NCBI GenBank assembly: GCA_963682005.1
Contig: OY820914.1
Coordinates: 4,650,001-4,714,000, forward strand
Origin: CAIYUC01 sp963682005
Lineage (GTDB): Bacteria > Bacteroidota > Bacteroidia > Bacteroidales > FEN-979
DNA length: 64,000 bases
Direction: 5' to 3'
Part shown: positions 8,921 to 16,601 of the stretch, one piece after another
How the letters are laid out: every line of letters begins with the position of its first letter
Position numbering within the stretch: the stretch's first letter is position 1
Made by a program: the position numbers and the translations under genes
Notes under the pieces: model-generated
The model's database searches: none
Seen by the model: only the letters and a program-made list of their open reading frames with translations
Told to the model about the DNA's origin: nothing

Positions 8921-10360
8921 TTATTGGCTCCTGATATAAAGATCATATTTTTGAGTAGGTAAGTTCATCAATTTATACCCTTCCGGCACGAGTTTGCGGC
9001 TGAGCTCTTTTTCAATTAAAAAGTATTTATGCTGTGTTGATGAAGCATCAAGGCTAATGAAGAAATAACGGCTATAGTACATAAGCAGCGACCACTCATT
9101 TCCCATTTCAGCAGGTATACCAATTATGTTTCTCTGTGTGATAACCGGACCGATGGTATATATGTCATGAAGCATTTCTTTGTCGCGCTTGGGCGGGCTG
9201 TAGATAATTGTCGCTAATGAAAAAACAACAGAGGCGACAAATAACAACCAGGTAGAATATCTGAATATTTTAAATTTGTTTGAATTCACATTGATTTGTC
9301 CTGTCAGCTTTGAAAGAAATGGAGCGAAAAGTACTGCAAAACCCATTGCATAGTAAGGCAATGCCGGGACAAAATAAAAACCTGATTGTTCCAACGTCAA
9401 CATTAAGGGTAAGGTTCCCGATAATGCTATAAGGAAAAACCACATGGAAATCCGCAAATTGTTTTTATCCAGGGTAAAATCCATTTTTTTTATCCTAAAG
9501 AAAATCGCTCCGCCCAACATAAGAATAAATGCAGGTATTAGTTCGGAGAATAAGCGATCAAGGATCCCAAATCTATCATTGCCAGCAAAATTGGAATCAG
9601 TAAATGCCGCAGTAATACGACGGTTAAAATAAAATAAATAACTTGATCTGACAGTTTCGTTTAATAGTAGTATTCCGTATAATATTACTACGATTGCCAG
9701 AATTAATGCACTTTGAGCAAACATACGCCCGAAGGATATATTTCTGAATGCAGCCCAATAAAAGAAAATAGCGGTCAATGGAAACAATCCTTGAAAACCT
9801 TTGCATAAGCTTGCTGCAAAAATCATTAATCCCGCCATGAAGAGGTTAAACCAGGTATTGCTTTTTTGAACAAATAATTTGGAAATAAAAAGTATTGAAG
9901 CAAGATCAAACATGCCCATGGTTGGCTCTTCTACATTGTTTGCAAAGGCCCAGCAGCAAACCGGGATGCTAATCCAAAATAAAATGACAAGCCAAAAAAC
10001 ATCCTTTTCAGGCTTGTCATTAAAAAAACAATTCCATATCTTGTATATAAGGAAAACAGTGATGAATGCAATCAGTAATTCATAGGTTCGTTCAACATAC
10101 ATGCTGCTGCCGAATATTTTAAAAAAAATGGATTCTATTCCGAAAAACAAAGGAGGATGTTCATGAAATACAGGCATAACTGTCTGGCTGAAATGTGGAT
10201 GCCAAAAAGTACCTAATCCATTTGCAAGATTATGCGCCACGGCAGCATAAAGCATACCATCCATAAACATTCCATCGCGGAATAAATCACGTATAATCAA
10301 GATGAAAAATGCAGAAAAAACAATTAACCAAAAAGGTAATTGGCGTTTAGTTGTATTCAA
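8921..10360 (-). CDS. ArnT/PMT-like membrane glycosyltransferase (GT39 superfamily)
   Basis: The 479-residue protein has about ten or eleven membrane helices. Its first luminal loop holds DGMLYAAVAHNLANGLGTFWHPHF, with an acidic residue just after the first helix and HEHPPLFFGIESIFFKIFG later. This layout is typical of dolichyl- or undecaprenyl-phosphate-sugar-dependent transferases of the GT39/ArnT group. The likely role is moving a sugar from a lipid carrier to lipid A, glycan or protein on the periplasmic face. The start is TTG; the next in-frame ATG would remove the first helix. The spacers on both sides are AT-rich. Acceptor unknown. Confidence 0.75.
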   Translation of the reverse strand: MNTTKRQLPFWLIVFSAFFILIIRDLFRDGMFMDGMLYAAVAHNLANGLGTFWHPHFSQTVMPVFHEHPPLFFGIESIFFKIFGSSMYVERTYELLIAFITVFLIYKIWNCFFNDKPEKDVFWLVILFWISIPVCCWAFANNVEEPTMGMFDLASILFISKLFVQKSNTWFNLFMAGLMIFAASLCKGFQGLFPLTAIFFYWAAFRNISFGRMFAQSALILAIVVILYGILLLNETVRSSYLFYFNRRITAAFTDSNFAGNDRFGILDRLFSELIPAFILMLGGAIFFRIKKMDFTLDKNNLRISMWFFLIALSGTLPLMLTLEQSGFYFVPALPYYAMGFAVLFAPFLSKLTGQINVNSNKFKIFRYSTWLLFVASVVFSLATIIYSPPKRDKEMLHDIYTIGPVITQRNIIGIPAEMGNEWSLLMYYSRYFFISLDASSTQHKYFLIEKELSRKLVPEGYKLMNLPTQKYDLYIRSQ

Positions 10361-10485
10361 CTTAGTTTAAATTATGGGGCTTCGTATTTTCTAATTTAAC
10401 TGCACTTTAAGGAGCAGTTAAAGATTATCCTTCCTGTATTTTGTTTTAATGCCGATTGTGCTATTCATAATTATTATACCAGTTC

Positions 10486-10680
10486 GTCACACAAGGGAGT
10501 TCCAACATACTTTTCGAAGAGCCAATCGTAACAACCTTCCTTGATAAGGCTTTTCCTGTTCGATCACAAAAATATTGGAAATATATGAATATACCAACCC
10601 CCGGCTGGAAAAAGGACGGGGCCAACTCCGAAACTTTTCTGAAGGCAGGCCAGAGTTACTTTGTGGCCTTCCCAACTGTT
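10486..10680 (-). mobile_element. Decayed group II intron 3' relic (maturase tail plus domains V-VI)
   Basis: Minus-strand translation gives KFRSWPRPFSSRGLVYS, collinear with KYRECPRLFPHWELVYP at the end of the intact maturase in this window. The stop codon is lost. The bases after it (TTTTTGTGATCGAACAGGAA) match the intact intron's domain IV tail, followed by a degenerate domain V (AGCC...GGCT stem) and domain VI end (AACTCCCTTGTGTGACGAAC). It is a truncated, non-functional copy that diverged long ago. Confidence 0.7.
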
Positions 10681-10815
10681 TGGATAGTTATCATTGGATT
10701 CAGGCTGCCGAACTCAAAATTCCCAGAAGGATTACGAATTGCGGATTAGGTCACCGCTTTCTCACGGAGGACGTTGTTGCTATGTGACCCTTAACCTTGT
10801 GACCCTGTGACCTTT

Positions 10816-10864
10816 CATTGCTCATTACTCATTACTCATTACTCATTACTCATTGCTCATTATT
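10816..10864. repeat. Heptamer tandem array CATTACT x7
   Basis: Seven consecutive heptamers, five of them CATTACT or CATTGCT without other change, lie in the spacer. The unit has no palindromic symmetry. Confidence 0.9.
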
Positions 10865-10989
10865 CGTTCCCTCCCGGGAGGGGGTAATCTTGACGTGTTC
10901 CACCTTTACTACAAAGATTTCACCCCTCCGGGGTGAGAGGCTTCGCACCTCGGGCGCCGGACTTCGGGCCTCGGGTTCTGTGCTTCAGG

Positions 10990-11056
10990 ATTCTGACCTC
11001 TGACCTCTGACCGTCAAAAACCTACTGCCTACTGCCTATTGCCTATTTGCCTATTA
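10990..11056. repeat. Two adjoining heptamer arrays (CCTCTGA and CCTACTG/CCTATTG)
   Basis: TGACCTCTGACCTCTGACC is followed after 8 bp by CCTACTGCCTACTGCCTATTG and diverging units. The first unit family recurs near 42.82-42.86 kb. The second recurs at the 3' end of pfkA. Confidence 0.8.
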
Positions 11057-11213
11057 CCGTTTACGCGGGAATGACGCTACAGTATCACATATAAAGAAGG
11101 AAGTATGGGATTTACTTGCAATATCTAAGTTTTATGCAGGCCATTTGCCGGTTTGGTGAATGCCAGCCTTCAGAACCAGTTCGCCCCGTGAGCTACCGCT
11201 TAGTCAGTGGCAT

Positions 11214-12014
11214 TTATTTTTTGATAATCATCTTACATTTGGAGAACGAATTTTGAGAGCGTGCATTTAAAAAATACATTCCATCAGATAAACCAGGATT
11301 ACTTATTTTGATTGGATTTTCATTTGATATAAACGAATTGATCAATTTTCCATCTTGTGAAAATAAATTGATAGTACTTATATTTCCCTGCTTAGAATGA
11401 AGATCGATCACAAAGGATCCTGCATTTGGATTTGGGTATAACGTTGGTTCATTCCCCAGGATATTTTCATTCTCAGATACAGCAGTTGGAATTACACCTG
11501 GAATGTTGAAAACTTTTATCTGATAATGGGTATATGGATTTACTGCATAAACATAACTAAGCCATAGTTTTGCACCTTCCTCAGTTGGAAATACATTTGC
11601 AAAGCGGGCAAACATCTCATCCAATAAAATTGTATTGTCTTCTCTGACTACCTTTGTTCTATAAGATGGAAGCCATGAAACAAGACTATCAACTCTATAT
11701 GACATTATGTATTCAATATTTGTTGGGTCATTATCAAATAATGATTCAGAAACATTCCCAATGCTTTCCACATAAGCAGTTGTATCAGGATCAGCTGGCA
11801 ATTGGATTGTTTTATACAAGGTTCCATCGATATTGTATAATGAAAATTGATGCTGAGAATTAATTTCTGTTATATTGGGAAACCAGTATACCGTTTTAAA
11901 GTCATTCAATTTGAAATAACTCCAGTCAGCATTGAATGTCTGGTAATCCAAGGTAATTTGTGCGTAACCCCCACTAGAAAATATTAACATGAGGATTATG
12001 GTTAGCTTTTTCAT
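11214..12014 (-). CDS. Secreted protein with T9SS type A sorting domain
   Basis: I chose the internal ATG that starts MKKLTIILMLIFSSGGYAQ because it gives a clean signal peptide. The frame is open 48 bp further upstream but that part is not signal-like. The 266-residue product has an uncharacterised body of about 170 residues (TLDYQTFNADWSYFKLNDFKTVYW onward). It ends in a T9SS sorting domain (LYPNPNAGSFVIDL, then NPGLSDGMYFLNA, ending KMIIKK). It is predicted to be exported by the PorT-containing secretion system. No domain is recognised in the body. Confidence 0.8.
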   Translation of the reverse strand: MKKLTIILMLIFSSGGYAQITLDYQTFNADWSYFKLNDFKTVYWFPNITEINSQHQFSLYNIDGTLYKTIQLPADPDTTAYVESIGNVSESLFDNDPTNIEYIMSYRVDSLVSWLPSYRTKVVREDNTILLDEMFARFANVFPTEEGAKLWLSYVYAVNPYTHYQIKVFNIPGVIPTAVSENENILGNEPTLYPNPNAGSFVIDLHSKQGNISTINLFSQDGKLINSFISNENPIKISNPGLSDGMYFLNARSQNSFSKCKMIIKK

Positions 12015-12180
12015 TGCTTCATGATTTAGGGTCAATAAAATAATTGGCAATACGTTGCGCAAGATAATAAATGCGGTAGTTACTTGTTTTATCGTTGCTG
12101 TTTTTTATCGATTGTAGGTTTGGGAAATACCAACCGCCGGATACCGCCCGAAATTCAATACCGGTTCGCTTTGCGTAGTT

Positions 12181-12270
12181 TTAATTATCTTCAGTCTCCT
12201 CAGAAATAGTACCATCTTCTTTATACCATATAAACTTCCCTTTCTTCTTAACATATGCGGAAAAATTATT
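12181..12270 (-). pseudogene. Possible C-terminal fragment of a lost gene
   Basis: A minus-strand frame without a start reads NNFSAYVKKKGKFIWYKEDG and continues TISEETEDN-stop. Its composition (WY, KED, acidic tail) looks like a real C-terminus and not like random AT-rich DNA. It is blocked upstream by a TAA. I do not recognise the family; this is a weak call. Confidence 0.3.
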
Positions 12271-12283
12271 TTATATGAAGATA

Positions 12284-12361
12284 CGGGGAAAGTCACGACT
12301 TTCCCCTACGGGTCACGTCGGATTATGGATTACGTCCCCGCCTGCCTGCCGGTCAGGCAGA
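12284..12361. repeat. Two adjacent perfect hairpins
   Basis: GGGGAAAGT-CACG-ACTTTCCCC is a 9-bp perfect stem. CTGCCTG-CCGGT-CAGGCAG, 36 bp on, is a 7-bp stem of the kind often dispersed in genomes. Neither has a T-run, so they are dispersed palindromes rather than clear terminators. Confidence 0.6.
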
Positions 12362-12381
12362 CATGCACCACCTGGCGAATA

Positions 12382-13284
12382 TTAATTCTTAATCAGCTTC
12401 TTCTTTATTATTGTTTTGGAATCAGAAATCTCAACAAGGTATATCCCTTTACTTATTGAAGAAACGTCAACTGAGTTTTCTGAATTTTCAATCCGAACCT
12501 GGAGAACGATATTGCCGGTTAGTTCATAAAGTCTCAGAATGGCATCCATGCCATGATTGGGGAGATCAATATTAAGGTTACCGTTCACCGGATTCGGGTA
12601 AATTTTTATTTCATTCAAATTATTTAGCCGGTTGAGCCCGGTGTTACTATTTTTCAGGCAACGTACTGAAAAGCCGGCTTTCTTAAAGAAGCTGTATCTT
12701 GTTACTGCGCTATCCCAGGTGCGAAGAAAACGACTCCAGGCATGGTCTGCACTGACCTCGTCTGTACTCCACCATGCTCCATTATTTCCCATTCCAAAAT
12801 AAGCCGCATAACTGTCCCAGTCGCCGCCAGGCAATGCGGTAAACCCGGATTCATTGGTCGCTCCTGCATTGGGGCTGTACCAGTGGGATGTTCCCGCTTC
12901 CTTAAGTTTTCCGCCTGCGATACTGTCTCCTCCCAGGAAAGTCATCAGGATGTTCCATTCCGAATCAGCTGGCACATGCCATCCTGAGGGGCATAGTTTG
13001 CCGGTTTTTCCCGCATACCAATCATACAACAGCCCATACGTGTTCTTATTGGCAAAATCGTCATTATATACACAATAAACAGAATTTGTACCTGCCCCGG
13101 GGTCTTTATATGGTATTAAAGTGCCATCATTAAGCCTGGTAGTTTTAAGGTTTTCAGCCATCCATTTCTGTGCGCCGATTGTTACCGTCTGATAAACGTT
13201 TCCTTCAATGTCGGTCACTGTTTGTGCAATGTTTTGAATGGAAAAATAAGTTATTAATGTAAAGAGTAAAATCGTTTTTCTCAT
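12382..13284 (-). CDS. FISUMP-domain secreted protein with T9SS sorting domain
   Basis: The start is set at MRKTILLFTLITYFSIQNIAQ, which is signal-like; the frame is open 54 bp further upstream. The body (residues about 25-215) is a Fibrobacter succinogenes major paralogous (FISUMP, TIGR02145) domain. Landmarks are DIEGNVYQTVTIGAQKWMAENL, YGLLYDWYAG, CPSGWHVPADSEW, GFTALPGGDW, WWSTDE and FSVRCLKN. The fold resembles C-type lectin/formylglycine-generating modules. The end (IYPNPVNGNLNIDL ... KGIYLVEI ... IIKKKLIKN) is a T9SS sorting domain. It is probably a surface protein; ligand unknown. Confidence 0.9.
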   Translation of the reverse strand: MRKTILLFTLITYFSIQNIAQTVTDIEGNVYQTVTIGAQKWMAENLKTTRLNDGTLIPYKDPGAGTNSVYCVYNDDFANKNTYGLLYDWYAGKTGKLCPSGWHVPADSEWNILMTFLGGDSIAGGKLKEAGTSHWYSPNAGATNESGFTALPGGDWDSYAAYFGMGNNGAWWSTDEVSADHAWSRFLRTWDSAVTRYSFFKKAGFSVRCLKNSNTGLNRLNNLNEIKIYPNPVNGNLNIDLPNHGMDAILRLYELTGNIVLQVRIENSENSVDVSSISKGIYLVEISDSKTIIKKKLIKN

Positions 13285-13354
13285 AGGATTAAAATTAGGT
13301 TTTAGCATGAATTTCCGTTCAACGCGGCCGGCATTCATTCATTCTTTCATAAAA

Positions 13355-13828
13355 TTATAATATTTTATTTAACTCTGTTTCATAATCAAACTGCAAATCC
13401 GGATGTAAAGATTTTATGGCTTTTTTGATCACTTCTATCTGATGTTTGTAGATATTATTAAGCACTATATTTTCTTTCATGGATAGGATCAATTTTTTAA
13501 GTTCGGAACAAAAACAAAGCAATAATTCTACCTCTGTTTCCTTTTTCTTTGAATAACGGATATACTTCTTAACAGAACGCAATATTTTACGTACACTCTT
13601 TTTGATAAAATAATAATTCCGTTTGTTTACCTGCTCAAATAGTTGCTCAATTTCACTTTGTACGCTTTTTACATAAGCTGGTTCATTGGATGCTTCATAT
13701 AGGAGGTATGTCAATAATTCTTTGTTTTCTTTTTTGAACTTTGATAAATACAAACAAAGTTCCACCAGTTCACCTTGTGAGCGACTTTTTAATTCCAGTT
13801 TGAGTTCTTTTACAGAGGCTACTTTCAC
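13355..13828 (-). CDS. Conserved hypothetical helical protein
   Basis: This 157-residue protein starts with GTG (MKVASVKELKLELKSRSQGE). It is rich in Lys, Glu and Leu and predicted to be almost entirely helical. It has no signal peptide and no metal-binding motif. I recall similar short Lys-rich proteins from Bacteroidota genomes but no known function. It stands alone, 71 bp from the FISUMP gene start, and has an A-T content like its surroundings. Confidence 0.65.
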   Translation of the reverse strand: MKVASVKELKLELKSRSQGELVELCLYLSKFKKENKELLTYLLYEASNEPAYVKSVQSEIEQLFEQVNKRNYYFIKKSVRKILRSVKKYIRYSKKKETEVELLLCFCSELKKLILSMKENIVLNNIYKHQIEVIKKAIKSLHPDLQFDYETELNKIL

Positions 13829-13880
13829 AGTGAAATCTTAGTGTTGTTTTGATCATTTCTTCCTTCTTGCTGCTTGTTGG

Positions 13881-13912
13881 ATCATGCAAGGGAGTTTCAG
13901 CCCTGTGTGTAC
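13881..13912 (-). mobile_element. Group II intron domain VI fragment
   Basis: The stretch ATGCAAGGGAGTTTCAGCCC matches ACGCAAGGGAGTTTCACCCC at the 3' end of the intact intron, and the following GTGTGT matches GCGT less well. Domain V is missing. Confidence 0.45.
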
Positions 13913-13931
13913 TGTTAACGAAATACCATCA

Positions 13932-14100
13932 AGCCCTGAAAGGGTGAAATCCCTAATCCCAAATGAATCGTTCATCGTATTCAACCTTATACTTTTTTAA
14001 GAAAAGTTCTGATTACGCCCCTTCAGGGCTGTTAACCAGATTTTTGTCCCTCATCGATGGGCTGCACCCATCGTTAATATATTCCGCCCCGTTCGGGGCT
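13932..14100. repeat. REP-like GC-rich palindrome cluster
   Basis: Four small hairpins are seen: AGCCCTGAAAGGGT, GCCCCTTCAGGGC, GATGGGCTGCACCCATC and GCCCCGTTCGGGGC. The first two are the same element in opposite orientation. The arrangement resembles REP/BIME-type intergenic elements; no REP-associated tyrosine transposase is in the window. Confidence 0.6.
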
Positions 14101-14305
14101 GGGTTGAAAATTCACCCCTGCGTTCACATCTCTAACCCGCATTCATTACACATAGCACCAGGAATTTCCCCGGGTAATTCAATTTGATATAAAGTGCATA
14201 GCCGGCAGTCCGCTTAGCCGGTGCGGAACGGGATTCCGTGCAACACGGTCTTCATGCTGGATGCTTAAGTGCGTACCACACGAAGCCTTATTTATTAGGT
14301 GCCGT

Positions 14306-15244
14306 TTATTTAATTCCAAATTTTTTATTCTTATAATCAATTATAATGGTATTATTGAGGAAATAAGCATTGCCTGTAATTCCCCAAATTTTTTCATCAT
14401 TATAAAACTGATCAAATTTCTTAATCTTATCATAATAGACAGTAGCTATGTTAAGTTCTTTATTTCCTAATTTAATGTCTGATTTCACTTTTTTGCCGTA
14501 AACCATATAGTAGTCACCCCAGCTTGATATTTTTAAGGAGTCAGAATTAATTAGCTCGCCAATAGCATTTGCATTTTGCTCAGTTGTAAGTAATTCAAAA
14601 ATACTGGAGCCTGTATCAAATAGTAAGTCTTGCTGTTGTCCATTAATCAGAAAAGGGACAAAGATTCTTCCATACCTTTCTTTATAACCAACGAAAGATG
14701 ATTTTAGGTATTTTGATGGAAGTTTGTCAACAATACATAACTTTTTATGGGGATAGTCAATAATTAGAATTTTGTTCTTAAACAAGTCGGGTGCAATTGT
14801 GCCAATATGTTTTACAGTGGGTGTTTTAATAGAATCGGAAGTCAAACTGTCTCCATAATTCTTAAATAGGCCAACTTGAATTTTTTGGAATACCACATTG
14901 CCAAGTTTCAGGTCAACGTTTTTAAACATATAGTTCTTTTGACTTTGTATCCAAAAAACAAGGGTTGTGTCAAGTTTAGCCTGTAAAAATTGGTGTTTGT
15001 CAAGATAAGGCCTCATAGTATTCCCATAGACATTGGTAGTAACTGCTCCTAGGTCTAATTGCATTTCAAACTTGTAGGGAAGATTCTCAATACTTACTGG
15101 AACTGTCATTGCTAATTTGTCAAAATATTTACCAGCAACGCTGTCACCAACCCATTTAAACGGGATCCAATTTTGCTTTTGAGCAGACAGTGTGTTTGTT
15201 ATTAAAAAAAGTGTTACAACTAAAGTTAATTTAATATTCTTCAT
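14306..15244 (-). CDS. Exported two-lobed aspartyl-protease-like protein
   Basis: The start MKNIKLTLVVTLFLITNTLSA gives a signal peptide. The longer open frame reaches into the group II intron and cannot be original. The 312-residue product shows two related lobes. The N-lobe has NLPYKFEMQLDLGAVTTN (Asp64, with DLG where DTG is usual). The C-lobe has QQDLLFDTGSSIFELLT (Asp near 206), each followed by a psi-loop-like strand. Pepsin-like enzymes use one Asp from each lobe, so this may be an active periplasmic protease or a degenerate relative. The intron lies only 30 bp upstream of its start codon. Confidence 0.7.
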   Translation of the reverse strand: MKNIKLTLVVTLFLITNTLSAQKQNWIPFKWVGDSVAGKYFDKLAMTVPVSIENLPYKFEMQLDLGAVTTNVYGNTMRPYLDKHQFLQAKLDTTLVFWIQSQKNYMFKNVDLKLGNVVFQKIQVGLFKNYGDSLTSDSIKTPTVKHIGTIAPDLFKNKILIIDYPHKKLCIVDKLPSKYLKSSFVGYKERYGRIFVPFLINGQQQDLLFDTGSSIFELLTTEQNANAIGELINSDSLKISSWGDYYMVYGKKVKSDIKLGNKELNIATVYYDKIKKFDQFYNDEKIWGITGNAYFLNNTIIIDYKNKKFGIK

Positions 15245-15276
15245 ATTCTTTGAGGGTTTTGTAATGGCACATAGTC

Positions 15277-15347
15277 GGGTCACGCAAGGGAGTTTCACCC
15301 CTGCGTTCCCACGGAACCGTACGTGAAAGTCTCCCTTCATACGGCTC
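15277..15347 (-). ncRNA. Group II intron domains V and VI
   Basis: Minus-strand domain V runs from GAGCCGTATG through the bulge region to CACGTACGGTTC (34 nt), with the pairing GAGCCGTA/TACGGTTC. Domain VI pairs ACGCA with TGCGT around GGGGTGAAACTCCC, giving a bulged-A candidate for branching. Confidence 0.9.
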
Positions 15348-15377
15348 TTCCTGTTCGATCACATAAATATAAGAACT

Positions 15378-16601
15378 TTATGGATATACCAATTCCCAGT
15401 GGGGAAAAAGACGGGGACATTCCCGGTACTTATTCCGAAGCCACCTAAGGGCTGCTTTATTATCCAACCCTTTTTCCCATTTAACCCATTTAAGCAGGCG
15501 CTTATTTAATTGAGACCATAGATAACGTGTATGTCCCGAATGGAACTTGCAGAAGTAGTTCATGATCCCCCGTATTATTGGATTCAGTTTCTCCGCTAAA
15601 GCCTCAATCGGTTTTCTCCATTTGTGGATATTTAGCTTTCTGAATTTATCCAATGCACTGGTGACGGCCTTTTTACTTATAAATGTGGTGATCATTACCC
15701 GGTAACCTTTACCGGTTTTACACCACCAGGGATGCAATGAGAATCCAAGAAAATCAAGACTTCGGGGATATGTGTTCCGGGTAATACCGGCCAGGTTAAC
15801 TATTCTGGTCTTTTGAGGATTGACACTCAGTTTGCAATCAGAAAGACGTTTCTGTATTAAGGCTAATATATACCGCGTCTGTTTCTCCGTTTTGCAATGA
15901 ATCACGATGTCGTCAGCATACCTGACGAATGGTTTTTCAGGATGATATTTCCCCATCCATTTGTCAAATACAACGTGCAGGAAGATATTTGCCAGTAAAG
16001 GGCTGATTACGCCACCTTGCGGTGTGCCGGTTACCCTGTCAACGCAATTCCCATCAGTTTGCATGGTTCCTGCTTTTAGCCAACGTTCGACGTACAACAG
16101 CACCCATTGGTCCTTGCAATAGTTCCTGACTGCCTTCATCAAAAGATCATGATCAATTTTGTCAAAGAAACTTTTGATGTCCAGGTCGATTGCCCAATCA
16201 TGTCCAAACGTGTTACGTTGCGCTTTTTCCACTGCCTGATGGCAATTTCTCCCCGGTCTGTAACCGTAGGAGTTATCGCTGAACAATGGTTCTACGATTC
16301 GCTCCAAATGCGTTTTTACAACTTGTTGTGCAATACGATCCAGAATGGTAGGAATACCAAGTTTTCGTACCCCTCCGTCTTTCTTGTCGATTTCAGTTTC
16401 TTTTACAGGGTTAGGAAAGTAGCTTCCCGATGTCAGCCTGTTCCATAGTTTGTCAAGATTTGGGGTCAGGTTGTTATCCAGTTCATCCCAATTCATGCCA
16501 TCTATGCCCGGGCCTCCTTTGTTGGCTCTGACTTTCCTATATGCCTGTAAAACCATTACTCTGGTGATCGGCTGTGATTTTGTTTCGTAATAATCAATCA
16601 T
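15378..16601 (-). CDS. ltrA: Group II intron reverse transcriptase/maturase
   Basis: The 407-residue protein begins MIDYYETKSQPITRVM and shows the reverse transcriptase blocks in order: RANKGGPGIDGMNWDEL, RKLGIPTILDRIAQQ, SYGYRPGRNCHQAV, the catalytic DLDIKSFFDKIDHDLL, TGTPQGGVISPLLANIFL (192-208) and FVRYADDIVIHC with YADD at 228-231. The maturase (GIIM/X) region follows (IRGIMNYFCKFH, LRWLRNKYRECPRLFPHW). There is no HNH endonuclease domain; the protein ends LVYP. It assists intron splicing and retro-insertion. Related but decayed C-terminal pieces occur elsewhere in the window. Confidence 0.96.
   Translation of the reverse strand: MIDYYETKSQPITRVMVLQAYRKVRANKGGPGIDGMNWDELDNNLTPNLDKLWNRLTSGSYFPNPVKETEIDKKDGGVRKLGIPTILDRIAQQVVKTHLERIVEPLFSDNSYGYRPGRNCHQAVEKAQRNTFGHDWAIDLDIKSFFDKIDHDLLMKAVRNYCKDQWVLLYVERWLKAGTMQTDGNCVDRVTGTPQGGVISPLLANIFLHVVFDKWMGKYHPEKPFVRYADDIVIHCKTEKQTRYILALIQKRLSDCKLSVNPQKTRIVNLAGITRNTYPRSLDFLGFSLHPWWCKTGKGYRVMITTFISKKAVTSALDKFRKLNIHKWRKPIEALAEKLNPIIRGIMNYFCKFHSGHTRYLWSQLNKRLLKWVKWEKGLDNKAALRWLRNKYRECPRLFPHWELVYP

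Larger units (their letters stand above)
10361..11213. other. Long gene-free spacer with intron relic and tandem repeats
   Basis: No gene is supported in these 850 bp. It holds a group II intron relic (10486-10680), a CATTACT heptamer array (10816-10864), a GCACCTCGGGCGCCGG-type GC-rich patch near 10945-10980, and CCTCTGA and CCTACTG heptamer arrays (about 10994-11056). The AT-rich stretch after the GT39 start has no recognisable element. Confidence 0.65.
12015..12381. other. Gene-free spacer with hairpins and a possible gene fragment
   Basis: Apart from a possible C-terminal gene fragment (12181-12270) and two perfect hairpins between 12284 and 12361, nothing is recognised. No promoter box fits the flanking T9SS gene. 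Confidence 0.5.
13829..14305. other. Gene-free spacer with intron fragments and REP-like palindromes
   Basis: This holds a domain VI-like group II intron fragment (13881-13912), a cluster of GC-rich palindromes (13932-14100), a short ATTCACCCCTGCGTTCAC stretch near 14110-14127 that also matches the intron end, and a GCTTAGCCGGTGCGGAACGG patch without known function. Confidence 0.55.

Noticed and set aside
10487..10675. Small gene in the 10.5 kb spacer
   Set aside because: The translated product is the read-through tail of a decayed intron maturase with its stop lost, not an independent protein.
15245..15340. N-terminal extension of the aspartyl-protease-like protein
   Set aside because: The extra residues are encoded by group II intron domains V-VI and the exon junction, and they hide a normal signal peptide start.
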